Program-made: the position numbers and the translations under genes
Assembly (NCBI GenBank): GCA_007129985.1
Contig: SKUL01000188.1
Coordinates: forward strand, 1-7,101
Source of the DNA: Flavobacteriales bacterium
GTDB lineage: Bacteria > Bacteroidota > Bacteroidia > Flavobacteriales_D > SKUL01
Length of the DNA stretch: 7,101 nt
Direction: 5' to 3'
Shown: one piece after another, positions 1 to 5,882 of the stretch
Numbering within the stretch: the stretch's first letter is position 1
Layout of the letters: each line of letters opens with the position of its first letter
Notes under the pieces: generated by a model
Seen by the model: the letters and a program-made list of their open reading frames with translations, nothing else
Databases searched by the model: none
Told to the model about the DNA's origin: nothing

Positions 1-93
1 CATTTCACCTTCGGATTTGAGCCATTTGATGACGGTAGCCTCTGCTACGCTTTCGCCCATTTTGGGCAGCAAAATTTCTATTTCCTTCGACAT
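1..93 (-). CDS. Lipoamide acyltransferase (2-oxo acid dehydrogenase E2), N-terminal fragment
   Basis: Partial gene. The start codon is at 93 and the frame runs off the left window edge after 31 codons. The visible peptide contains LLPKMGESVAEAT followed by IKWLKSEGE, the characteristic first strands of a biotinyl/lipoyl carrier domain at the N terminus of E2 acyltransferases. These proteins carry acyl groups on a lipoyl-lysine between E1 and E3 in the cytoplasmic 2-oxo acid dehydrogenase complexes. The PKMGESVAEAT wording resembles branched-chain/pyruvate-type E2 more than SucB, but the lipoyl-lysine, E3-binding and catalytic domains lie outside the window, so the substrate class is not resolved. 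It lies 99 bp downstream of the glycosyltransferase stop on the same strand and may have its own promoter in that gap. The family call is firm; the exact complex is not. Confidence 0.85.
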   Translation of the reverse strand, partial: MSKEIEILLPKMGESVAEATVIKWLKSEGEM

Positions 94-128
94 GCTGTGC
101 GTTCTTTTTAGAGCGCGCTAAATTAGGG

Positions 129-156
129 CAAATATTGCTTTCGGCAAAGCCACAAT
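129..156 (-). promoter_or_regulatory. Possible Bacteroidota promoter for the E2 gene
   Basis: On the minus strand, AATATTTG at 136-129 is one base from the TAnnTTTG -7 consensus. An ATTG at 156-153 sits 16 nt upstream as a candidate -33 element. The -7 box ends 36 nt before the ATG at 93, similar to the other putative promoters here. The match is imperfect, and read-through from recR-GT is an equally good explanation for E2 expression. Confidence 0.3.
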
Positions 157-192
157 GAAGGCAAAGCAGGATGTCTGCACGGGTTTCAAAAC

Positions 193-2139
193 TCACTTTT
201 CCCCGCCCAGTTTGCGGAAATGCGAGGTCATCAACCTCAAATCTGTTTTGATTCGGTAATCCTTGGCATACACCAGGTTGAGGCGGCCAATGGTTTCGCT
301 TGAGCGCGATGAAGGCTGCAGGTGATGTGCGGGAGAAAGAACTCCCGGACGCAAAGGGGGGAGTTTTTGGTCTGTTTCAGGGTAAAACCCAACCCACGTT
401 TTTCGGCCAATCAGCACCAGCCACGCGTTTTTGAGGAACTGTATTGGCTTGCGCTGAACCCAAATCAAAAGCGGAGAGAGGAGCAAGAGCAAAATGGATG
501 AAGCTACATCAAAGAGTCTTTTGTTTCTGCGATTGGCGTTTTTCGAGATGGAATTGACTTCAAACACGAACAGCTCACCCGGACCTTCTACGCTTTTGCT
601 GCCAATGATGTAAAGGCTTTCCGGCGGAGCAATCTTAAACTCAAGTTCCTCGCCGTGAAGTGAAGCCATATTCGAAATAATCTCCTGCGCGCTCAAGTCA
701 CGGGCGCAAAAAATCACCATCTGAAGTTTGTGAACCTCCACAGCAGTGTGCAACTGGCTAAGTGAAATGCTCGAAGCCGTGGGGCGTTCGTCGCCGGAGG
801 GTTGCACGTGGATGGTCAATTCAACTTCCTGTCCGCTTTGCTGCAAGAGGTTGCTAACGCGCTCTGCCTCATCATGCAAACCCACTACGGCACATCTCAG
901 TGCCCTGCGGGCAGCAAAAAGGTTTTTGGGAATTCCAAGCATTTGGTAGATACCCCGCAGCAGCAATACGGCAGGCAGCGCAGACAGCGTTCCTACCACG
1001 GTTAATGCCCTCGAAAAACGAAGCGTTTCCGGAAGTAAGCTATAAGCCAAAAGAATAATCGCCGAGCCAACCAACACGCCTTTCACCAGATTGAGCCATT
1101 TGAGCGGTCGCTCATAGGCGCTGGACAGGTACAGAGACATCACCAGCAAAAGGGCATAGGCGGGAAGCGCAATGTTCACAATACTGTCGCTGAGATCAAT
1201 GTGTGCCAGCTCCTGGTACATTGCCTTACTCAGAAAAAGAACGCCGAGAATGGCCAGCGCATCTATAACGGGCAGGGCAGCCCTTTGCGCAAAACGGTTG
1301 AGAATGGCCAGCGAAGCCCGGAAGTAGATGGCCATGTTGATGAGAAACGAAAAGGTCTTTACATTTCGTTCGCTGAAATGTTTGCGGGCAAAAATCACCA
1401 TGGCTCGGTAAAACACAAACACGTAGTTGATACTGCTTTTCTTGGTGCTTTCGCCCTTGTAGTGAATGATGCGCGTGTGGGGATAGTAGTAGTTTTTGTA
1501 GCCTCCCAAAATGAGCCTCCACGACAGGTCTATGTCCTCGCCGTACATGAAAAAGTCTTCGTCGAGCAGACCTACTTTGTCCAAAGCTTCTTTACGCATC
1601 AGCATAAAAGCACCCGAAAGCACTTCTACCTCGTGCACTTCATCATTGTTCAGATAGCCAAGGTGGTAGCGTCCAAATTTTTTGGAGCGCGGAAAAAGCG
1701 CCGACAACCCGAAGATTTTGTAAAAAGCCACTGCCGGTGTAGGTAATCCGCGCTTTGATTCGGGTAAAAAGGCACCTTTGCCGTCAATCATTTTTACGCC
1801 CAAACCGCCGGCTTCGGGGTGGGCGTCCATAAAATCTACCACTTTTCTAAAAGTGTCTTCTTCAACCACGGTATCGGGGTTGAGCAAGAGCACGTATTGA
1901 CCTGTTGACTGGCGGATGGCAAGATTGTTTCCCCGCGAGAATCCCAGGTTCTCCCGGCTTTCAATCAGCCTGACCCAAGGGAAGCGCTCGCGAACCATGG
2001 CTACAGAGCCATCTACCGAGTTGTTGTCAACCACCCATACTTCGGCTTCAAGACCTTGAATGGCGCGCGCAACCGACTGAAGGCATTGCTCCAGAAAGAA
2101 GGCAACGTTGTAGTTTACAATAACAACCGAGAGTTTCAT
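193..2139 (-). CDS. GT2 glycosyltransferase fused to membrane and degenerate phosphoglycosyltransferase module
   Basis: 648 aa. Residues 1-265 form a family-2 (GT-A fold) glycosyltransferase of the rhamnosyltransferase-like kind: VVIVNYN at 5-11, DNNSVDGS at 38-45, the DXD-equivalent NPDT at 87-90, and MYGEDIDLSWRL at 198-209 near the acceptor/catalytic base. Four hydrophobic segments follow (about 290-306, 320-338, 352-370, 378-396), then a Rossmann-like stretch starting RCAVVG at 415-420, and a segment KRLFDVASSILLLLLSP (540-556) that matches the membrane-entry helix of WbaP-type polyprenyl-phosphate glycosylphosphotransferases. The rest is short: VGFYPE (583-588) and LPPLRPG (593-599) resemble the late VGPRP and PGITG motifs, but the catalytic core expected between is absent. 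It probably adds a sugar in surface polysaccharide or lipid-linked glycan assembly at the inner membrane; donor and acceptor are unknown. Its ATG overlaps the recR stop (ATGA), so the two are translationally coupled. Confidence 0.88.
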   Translation of the reverse strand: MKLSVVIVNYNVAFFLEQCLQSVARAIQGLEAEVWVVDNNSVDGSVAMVRERFPWVRLIESRENLGFSRGNNLAIRQSTGQYVLLLNPDTVVEEDTFRKVVDFMDAHPEAGGLGVKMIDGKGAFLPESKRGLPTPAVAFYKIFGLSALFPRSKKFGRYHLGYLNNDEVHEVEVLSGAFMLMRKEALDKVGLLDEDFFMYGEDIDLSWRLILGGYKNYYYPHTRIIHYKGESTKKSSINYVFVFYRAMVIFARKHFSERNVKTFSFLINMAIYFRASLAILNRFAQRAALPVIDALAILGVLFLSKAMYQELAHIDLSDSIVNIALPAYALLLVMSLYLSSAYERPLKWLNLVKGVLVGSAIILLAYSLLPETLRFSRALTVVGTLSALPAVLLLRGIYQMLGIPKNLFAARRALRCAVVGLHDEAERVSNLLQQSGQEVELTIHVQPSGDERPTASSISLSQLHTAVEVHKLQMVIFCARDLSAQEIISNMASLHGEELEFKIAPPESLYIIGSKSVEGPGELFVFEVNSISKNANRRNKRLFDVASSILLLLLSPLLIWVQRKPIQFLKNAWLVLIGRKTWVGFYPETDQKLPPLRPGVLSPAHHLQPSSRSSETIGRLNLVYAKDYRIKTDLRLMTSHFRKLGGEK

Positions 2140-2756
2140 GACGCGCTGAGCGTAGATTCGTATGGGGTGCGATTGCGAATGGAACGACCGAGCGTTACTT
2201 CATCCGTGTACTCCAAATCATCGCCAATGGCAACGCCACGGGCCAGCGTGGTGAGCGTAACATTCAGGTTCTTCAGCTTCTTGTAAAGAAAGTAGCACGT
2301 GGTATCGCCCTCCATGGTAGTATTGAGCGCCATCACAATTTCGGCCTCCTGCAATTGGGAAACACGTTGCACCAGTTCTTCAATCCTCAAATCCGACGGG
2401 CCAATTCCATCCATAGGCGAAATCAGGCCACCCAACACGTGATACACTCCCTGAAACTGCTGTGTACTCTCGATGGCCATGATATCGCGGATGTCCTCCA
2501 CCACACAAATCAGGTTGTGCTGGCGGTTGGGATTGCTGCACACATTGCAAAGCTCAGTGTCGGCCAGATTAAAGCAAGTGGAGCAGTACTTAATTTGCGA
2601 GCGAAGATCGGTGATGGCGCGGGCAAAGCGATTCACGTCATCATGGTCTTTTTTCAGCATGTGCAATACAAACCTGAGGGCTGTTTTGCGCCCAACACCC
2701 GGCAGGAGTGCAAACTGATCTACCGCTTCTTCAATCAGCTTTGAATTGATCTTCAT
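2136..2756 (-). CDS. recR: Recombination mediator protein RecR
   Basis: 206 aa, close to the usual RecR length of about 200. An N-terminal helix-hairpin-helix segment contains LLPGVGRKTALRF (residues 17-29). A four-cysteine zinc motif follows, with C58/C61 and C70/C73. The Toprim domain begins at ICVVEDIRDIMAIE (83-96), and the C-terminal signature ARGVAIGDDLEYTDEVTLGR (172-191) is classic RecR. Together with RecO (and RecF), RecR loads RecA on SSB-coated gaps during recombinational repair in the cytoplasm. Start: the peptide from M1 matches the expected N terminus and there is no other Met before M33, so 2756 is well supported. It is first in a minus-strand set with the glycosyltransferase, which it overlaps by 4 nt. 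A -7-like box ends only 5 nt before the ATG. Confidence 0.97.
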   Translation of the reverse strand: MKINSKLIEEAVDQFALLPGVGRKTALRFVLHMLKKDHDDVNRFARAITDLRSQIKYCSTCFNLADTELCNVCSNPNRQHNLICVVEDIRDIMAIESTQQFQGVYHVLGGLISPMDGIGPSDLRIEELVQRVSQLQEAEIVMALNTTMEGDTTCYFLYKKLKNLNVTLTTLARGVAIGDDLEYTDEVTLGRSIRNRTPYESTLSAS

Positions 2757-2760
2757 GCGC

Positions 2761-2768
2761 CAAAATTA
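2761..2768 (-). promoter_or_regulatory. Putative recR -7 promoter box (possible leaderless start)
   Basis: TAATTTTG on the minus strand is an exact match to TAnnTTTG. It ends 5 nt before the recR ATG, so if used, transcription would begin at or next to the start codon. No clear -33 TTTG is seen about 19 nt upstream, so it may be a chance match in an AT-rich gap. Confidence 0.35.
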
Positions 2769-2846
2769 CGGTAAAATAAGGGTTTGCTTTGTGGTGAAGA
2801 AAGTTGCAGCGCGAAATGAACTTTTTTACACTGCCGGCGTATTGTT

Positions 2847-2854
2847 TACTTTCG
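2847..2854 (+). promoter_or_regulatory. Putative -7 promoter box of the membrane methyltransferase gene
   Basis: TACTTTCG, a common variant of the Bacteroidota TAnnTTTG -7 box, ends 37 nt before the ATG at 2891. The region about 20 nt upstream is T-rich but has no clean TTTG. Its position inside the longer open frame that begins at 2804 argues for the downstream ATG as the true start. Confidence 0.45.
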
Positions 2855-2890
2855 CAGCCTGTTTATAATGCTGTCTGCACAAACCATCTT

Positions 2891-3493
2891 ATGCTCGGTC
2901 ATCTTCTTCTTTTTGTTTCGTGGATTGCCTACTACGCGCTTCACAGTTGGCTCGCTACTGATGGAGTGAAATCTTTTATGCAGCGCAGCATGGGACGCAA
3001 CTACCGTACGTATCGTGTGCTGTATAATGTGAAGAGTATGGTTTTACTGCTGGCCATCGTGTATTTTCATTTGAAGCTGGATTCGCCCTTTTTCATGGAG
3101 CGAACGCTCATTACCACGGTTTTGGGTGTGTTGTTCGCAGTGCTTGGCTCTTTTGTGCTGACCCATGCCTTTTTTACGGTGAATCTCAAGGAGTTTCTTG
3201 GTTTGGCCCAACTCGATGGTGAAATGGAAAACAGTCCGCAGGCTCCCAAGCGTCTTATCCGAAGCGGATTCTACGCCTACGTGAGGCACCCTTTCTACTT
3301 TGGCGTAATCATGATTTTGCTGGGACTGGTGTTACTCATTCCGAGTTATGCCACGCTGATGATGTTGCTGGCCACCATGCTTTACTTGCCGGTGGGCGTT
3401 GCGCTGGAGGAAAAGAAACTCATTCGCGAGTTTGGCGATGACTACCTCCGCTACCGCAAAGAGGTGAAGGCCTTTATTCCGTTTATTATTTAG
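2891..3493 (+). CDS. Membrane methyltransferase of the NnrU/isoprenylcysteine methyltransferase superfamily (MddA-like)
   Basis: 200 aa from the chosen start. An in-frame ATG at 2804 would add 29 residues (MQREMNFFTLPAYC...) that look unlike a family N terminus and would span a putative promoter, so 2891 is preferred. Numbering from that start, hydrophobic helices lie near 1-17, 48-63, 73-95, 137-152 and 155-170. The SAM-binding signature of ICMT/PEMT-type enzymes is present as SGFYAYVRHPFYFG (125-138), followed by EEKKL (173-177) and FGDDYLRYRKEV (181-192). The NLKEFLGLAQL segment (98-108) recalls the FELFGLRQ region of methanethiol S-methyltransferase MddA and NnrU-like proteins. A SAM-dependent methyl transfer to a small thiol or lipid substrate at the inner membrane is likely; the substrate cannot be read from sequence. 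The gene is divergent from recR and convergent with the hydrolase, with 3 nt between stop codons. Confidence 0.85.
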   Translation: MLGHLLLFVSWIAYYALHSWLATDGVKSFMQRSMGRNYRTYRVLYNVKSMVLLLAIVYFHLKLDSPFFMERTLITTVLGVLFAVLGSFVLTHAFFTVNLKEFLGLAQLDGEMENSPQAPKRLIRSGFYAYVRHPFYFGVIMILLGLVLLIPSYATLMMLLATMLYLPVGVALEEKKLIREFGDDYLRYRKEVKAFIPFII

Positions 3494-3508
3494 CCTCTAG
3501 AAGGCTGA
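3490..3508. terminator. Hairpin spanning both convergent stop codons, possible bidirectional terminator
   Basis: AGCCT (3492-3496), loop CTAGA, AGGCT (3502-3506), extended by a T-G wobble and a T-A pair to a 7-bp stem. It overlaps the methyltransferase TAG (3491-3493) and, on the other strand, the hydrolase TAG (3499-3497, in the loop). There is no real T-tract on either side, so termination efficiency is uncertain. Its position between tail-to-tail genes is the main argument. Confidence 0.4.
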
Positions 3509-4354
3509 TTGAAAGGACATGGTTTCGGCCAGCCGAACGCCTTTTTCGGTGTGTTGAAGGGTACAGCACTCGTTGCTTGCATCGTGCTCCAGAAACAGCA
3601 CAAATTGCTCATCGGCTGCGCGCTGCAGAAAACGCGCTTTTTCGTCGAGGGTAATCAATGGGCGTGTGTCGTAGCCCATTACGTAGGGCAGGGGAATGTG
3701 GCCCACGCTCGGAAGTAAATCCGCCATAAACACCAGCTTTTTGCCTTTGTAGTTAATCACAGGAATCATCTGTGCATCGGTGTGGCCATTCACCACAAAC
3801 ACGTCAAAGCCGAGTGGGGTGGAGGTCAAAAAATCGTTGTCGTTTACCGGAATGAACTGCAGTTGACCGCTTTCTTCCAGCGGCAGAATGTTTTCGCTCA
3901 AAAAGGAGGCTTTTTCGCGGGCGTTGGGCTCTGTGGCCCATTTCCAGTGGCGGGCATTGCTCCAATACGTGGCGTTCGCGAAAACCGGATTAAGTTTCTC
4001 ACGGTTGTTGCTCCACTCAACCGCACCGCCGCAGTGGTCAAAATGCAGGTGGGTGAGAAAAACGTCGGTGATATCATTGCGCGAAAAACCGAGCTTTTGC
4101 AAGGAGCCATCCAGCGATGCATCGCCATGCAGGTAAAAATGACTGAAAAATTTCTCGCTTTGCTTGTCGCCAATACCGCAGTCAATCAAAATAAGCCGGT
4201 CGCCGTCTTCTATCAACAGACATCGCATGCTCCAGGTGCACATGTTGTTTGCATCGGCGGGGTTGGTGCGGCTCCACAGCGATTTGGGCACAACGCCAAA
4301 CATGGCGCCTCCGTCCAGTTTAAAGTTACCTGTTTCGATGGGGTATAGGGTCAT
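3497..4354 (-). CDS. Metallo-beta-lactamase-fold hydrolase
   Basis: 285 aa with a complete MBL metal site. THLHFDHCGG gives the HxHxDH motif (H102, H104, D106, H107), followed by H191 in NGHTDAQ, the bridging D212 in FMADLLPS, and H257 in FLEHDAS. The N-terminal strands lead to LILIDCGIGD (54-63), typical of the fold. The layout resembles the AiiA lactonase/methyl parathion hydrolase branch, which hydrolyses lactones or esters with two metal ions, but no residue seen fixes the substrate. No signal peptide is evident, so it is probably cytoplasmic. The start at 4354 is supported by a TACCTTCG box 26 nt upstream and by the frame beginning MTLYPIETGNF. The first 27 codons plus promoter are duplicated 1245 bp away (5519-5641). 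It converges on the methyltransferase gene with a 3-nt gap. Confidence 0.9.
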   Translation of the reverse strand: MTLYPIETGNFKLDGGAMFGVVPKSLWSRTNPADANNMCTWSMRCLLIEDGDRLILIDCGIGDKQSEKFFSHFYLHGDASLDGSLQKLGFSRNDITDVFLTHLHFDHCGGAVEWSNNREKLNPVFANATYWSNARHWKWATEPNAREKASFLSENILPLEESGQLQFIPVNDNDFLTSTPLGFDVFVVNGHTDAQMIPVINYKGKKLVFMADLLPSVGHIPLPYVMGYDTRPLITLDEKARFLQRAADEQFVLFLEHDASNECCTLQHTEKGVRLAETMSFQSAF

Positions 4355-4396
4355 GGTCTCTTAATTTTTGGGAGCTACGCGAAGGTAGGTAATAAA
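4274..4396. repeat. 123-bp direct repeat, copy A (inside and upstream of the hydrolase gene)
   Basis: Copy A of a direct repeat whose other copy is at 5519-5641. I count 121 of 123 identical positions. It holds codons 1-27 of the hydrolase, its start codon, and about 42 bp upstream including the putative promoter. Beyond 4396 the two copies share only scattered identity for about 45 bp (gaagtt, tcagg, tccg, agca). This is the ancestral copy because it is continuous with the intact gene. Confidence 0.97.
4380..4387 (-). promoter_or_regulatory. Putative -7 promoter box of the hydrolase gene
   Basis: TACCTTCG on the minus strand ends 26 nt before the ATG at 4354, the same arrangement as the other putative promoters in the window. 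No clear -33 TTTG is seen. It lies in the duplicated 123-bp segment, so an identical box exists at 5632-5625. Confidence 0.45.
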
Positions 4397-4563
4397 CCGA
4401 AGTTTTCCATCAGGCTCCGGCGAGTGCGCGCAGCAATTCAGGCAGTTTTTGAAAACGAGAGTGACGGGATTATCCTGAACGATGTAATCTCAGTTTAGGA
4501 ATTGTTCTGCATGAAACAGGTTAATATTGATACCCCTTGGGAGTGGTGAGTCAGAGCGAGTGC

Positions 4564-4737
4564 TCACTTCATCTTAAAATCCTGAACACAATCAAAGCAA
4601 TGGTATCTTTTTCGGACGAATGGTAGTGGAAAACCGAGTAGTAGAAAAGAAACAACAAATGTTGCTCCGGCAAGCCTTTGTTTGGATACCTCTACTGAGC
4701 CGCAAGCGGGGCACGTTATTTTGTTGGAAAATTCCAT
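4564..4737 (-). CDS. Small zinc-ribbon membrane peptide (57 aa)
   Basis: Short gene beginning at 4737, one base after the stop of the DUF2007 gene (TGA-A-ATG), so the two should be translationally coupled. The 57-aa product starts MEFSNKITCPACGSVEVSK and ends RYHCFDCVQDFKMK. CPAC (C9, C12) and CFDC (C47, C50) form two CxxC knuckles expected to bind one zinc ion. They are separated by a hydrophobic stretch at about 23-41 (AGATFVVSFLLLGFPLPFV) that could be one membrane segment or a re-entrant hairpin. Similar zinc-ribbon tails with an LLGFPLPF-like stretch and a YHCFDC ending occur attached to or beside DUF2007 proteins in Bacteroidota; here it is a separate polypeptide. No enzymatic role is visible; a partner or membrane-adaptor role for the upstream protein is inferred. 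Confidence 0.85.
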   Translation of the reverse strand: MEFSNKITCPACGSVEVSKQRLAGATFVVSFLLLGFPLPFVRKRYHCFDCVQDFKMK

Positions 4738-4738
4738 T

Positions 4739-5455
4739 TCATTCTGATTTGTAGCAGTATAAAACAGTATTCTCTGAAGTTAAAGTCAGGCTATTGTTGA
4801 ATTTTCTTATTTCGTAAACTCCGTTGAAAAGGTGTTGCAAAGTGTCCGTTTCGATGAGCAATCTACGGCCGTTTTGCAATTTCCAATTTCCGTAAACTGC
4901 GGATGAATTGAACCCTGGCAGTACCAATTCCCCTCCCGGTCGAAAGCCAATGCGTTCGCTACAAGACCCCTCTAAGTAAATATTTAGACCAGAAGTATTG
5001 GGTACGAAGTTCTTACCATGGTGTGTAACAGACCGAAGACACCACGCGTTTTCGGTCAGAATCTGGCTCGTTGTTGGAGTGAACCATGCAAGCACGCCAA
5101 AAATGAGAGTCGACAAGATGATGCCCGCCAGAATCAACAATCGTATTTCGACCGCAAGTTTATTGATGATTGGTATTTTCGAGCTGATGGCGCTTAATTT
5201 CAGCCAAATTTTACCGGGCTGAGCAGTCTCTTCTTTTAAATAGCCCGCCTCTTTGAGAATCTGACGGGCTTTTGCCACATCTTTTCGCCGCACTTGAAGC
5301 TTGATTCCTCCAATAGCATTGGAAAGGAAATGATGAACCTGCACAGTCAATTCATCCCTGAGAATACACTCAATACCCTCGGACTCCAGTTTTCCTTTGA
5401 TTACCGCCGTCTCAGGTGGATAATAAAAAGTGGCTATGGTGACAAAATCACTCAT
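4739..5455 (-). CDS. DUF2007-TM-lipocalin-like protein
   Basis: 238 aa in three parts. Residues 1-73 match the DUF2007 family (putative prokaryotic signal-transducing domain, a small ferredoxin-like fold): VTIATFYYPPETAVIKGKL, then GIECILRDE, then GGIKLQVRRKDVAKARQILKE. A linker leads to one strong transmembrane helix at about 104-125. Residues 134-238 look like a small lipocalin-like beta-barrel: NAWCLRSV opening, IGFRPGGEL, VYGNWKL and YEIRKFNNSLTLT spaced as in lipocalin-like strands. The domain pairing suggests a membrane sensor or adaptor with a soluble domain on each side; function and topology are unknown. It is followed one base later by the zinc-ribbon gene. No TAnnTTTG box lies directly upstream; the nearest candidate promoter is in the duplicated hydrolase segment at 5625-5632. 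Base composition is mostly more AT-rich than recR. Confidence 0.82.
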   Translation of the reverse strand: MSDFVTIATFYYPPETAVIKGKLESEGIECILRDELTVQVHHFLSNAIGGIKLQVRRKDVAKARQILKEAGYLKEETAQPGKIWLKLSAISSKIPIINKLAVEIRLLILAGIILSTLIFGVLAWFTPTTSQILTENAWCLRSVTHHGKNFVPNTSGLNIYLEGSCSERIGFRPGGELVLPGFNSSAVYGNWKLQNGRRLLIETDTLQHLFNGVYEIRKFNNSLTLTSENTVLYCYKSE

Positions 5456-5503
5456 ACGGGGTTTTGATAGGTTTGGTCAGTTTTGGAGCACGGGATGATT
5501 TGC

Positions 5504-5599
5504 CTAACGGACGAAACCCCACAGCGATTTGGGCACAACGCCAAACATAGCGCCTCCGTCCAGTTTAAAGTTACCTGTTTCGATGGGGTATAGGGTCAT
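5504..5599 (-). pseudogene. Truncated duplicate of the hydrolase 5' end (31-codon ORF)
   Basis: The ATG at 5599 opens a frame whose first 27 residues are the same as the intact hydrolase at 3497-4354 (MTLYPIETGN ... PKSLW); the only base change in the coding part is silent, at codon 17. After W27 the homology ends and the frame reads GFVR then TAG at 5506-5504. It lacks every metal ligand, so it is not an enzyme. It still has its promoter copy and start codon and ends 48 nt before the DUF2007 ATG, so it may be transcribed and translated as an accidental leader peptide for that operon. Confidence 0.9.
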
Positions 5600-5641
5600 G
5601 GTCTCTGAATTTTTGGGAGCTACGCGAAGGTAGGTAATAAA
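5519..5641. repeat. 123-bp direct repeat, copy B
   Basis: Second copy of the segment at 4274-4396, in the same orientation and offset by 1245 bp, with two mismatches. One is the silent codon-17 change in the truncated hydrolase; the other lies between start codon and promoter box. The left junction at 5518/5519 is sharp. To the right, identity drops abruptly after AATAAA. The low divergence suggests a recent duplication or gene conversion. Confidence 0.97.
5625..5632 (-). promoter_or_regulatory. Duplicated hydrolase promoter box facing the DUF2007 operon
   Basis: TACCTTCG on the minus strand, identical to the box at 4387-4380, ends 26 nt before the truncated ORF start. It is the best candidate promoter for the DUF2007/zinc-ribbon operon, giving a leader of about 165 nt that includes the 31-codon ORF. 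Use of it is inferred. Confidence 0.4.
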
Positions 5642-5882
5642 GTGAAGTTGTCGTCAGGTGTCCGCTAGGGCACATAGCATTAGAACGTCATATTTGTGGG
5701 CCATGAAAGCGTTGCGACCGGTTTGTCTTAATGTACGGTTTGTACATCATCAGACAGAATCACCCGCAAAGTGGTCAAGTATTAGGCTTGCTGCTGAGGT
5801 GATGCTGGAAAATCAAATGATGATGTTGTTAAATCACAAACAACCACTTTTGTTTTTTTCAAGAAAAATTGAAATTGGCCAA
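5642..5882. other. Noncoding AT-richer spacer between duplication and surface-protein gene
   Basis: No convincing gene was found on either strand. A plus-strand frame of about 64 codons from an ATG at 5703 (MKALRPVCLN...) ends at the promoter of the next gene, has a run of three Met and a T-tract-encoded LLFF, and matches nothing I recognise. The stretch contains the hairpin at 5722-5758 and a T-rich run at 5848-5859 upstream of the TACCTTTG box. The first 45 bp or so weakly resemble the sequence right of repeat copy A. Confidence 0.5.
5722..5758. repeat. Imperfect palindrome/hairpin
   Basis: The inner stem is ATGTAC (5731-5736) paired with GTACAT (5742-5747) around a GGTTT loop. An outer stem TGTCT (5724-5728) pairs with AGACA (5752-5756), extended by a T-G and a T-A pair, with a 2/4-nt internal loop between stems. 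It is not followed by a T-tract. It could be an operator-like palindrome, an RNA structure or a remnant of a mobile-element end; no function is assigned. Confidence 0.5.

Noticed and set aside
5..196. 63-codon minus-strand frame between the glycosyltransferase and the E2 gene
   Set aside because: It opens with GTG inside the glycosyltransferase end and reads the E2 gene out of frame. The E2 frame starting at 93 has clear lipoyl-domain motifs, so this is a shadow.
1201..1746. 181-codon plus-strand open frame
   Set aside because: It is antisense to the conserved glycosyltransferase coding sequence, has low-complexity His/Lys/Val content and no recognisable domain.
3782..4348. 188-codon plus-strand open frame
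   Set aside because: It is antisense to the metallo-hydrolase, whose metal ligands are all intact on the minus strand.
4540..4572. Terminator after the zinc-ribbon gene (GTGAG and CTCAC pairing near 4545-4567)
   Set aside because: The stem is short, overlaps the stop codon region, has a long loop and lacks a T-tract; too weak to annotate.
4274..5641. Insertion sequence or composite transposon bounded by the 123-bp repeats
   Set aside because: The repeats are direct, contain part of a host gene and its promoter, and no transposase or terminal inverted repeats were found between them.
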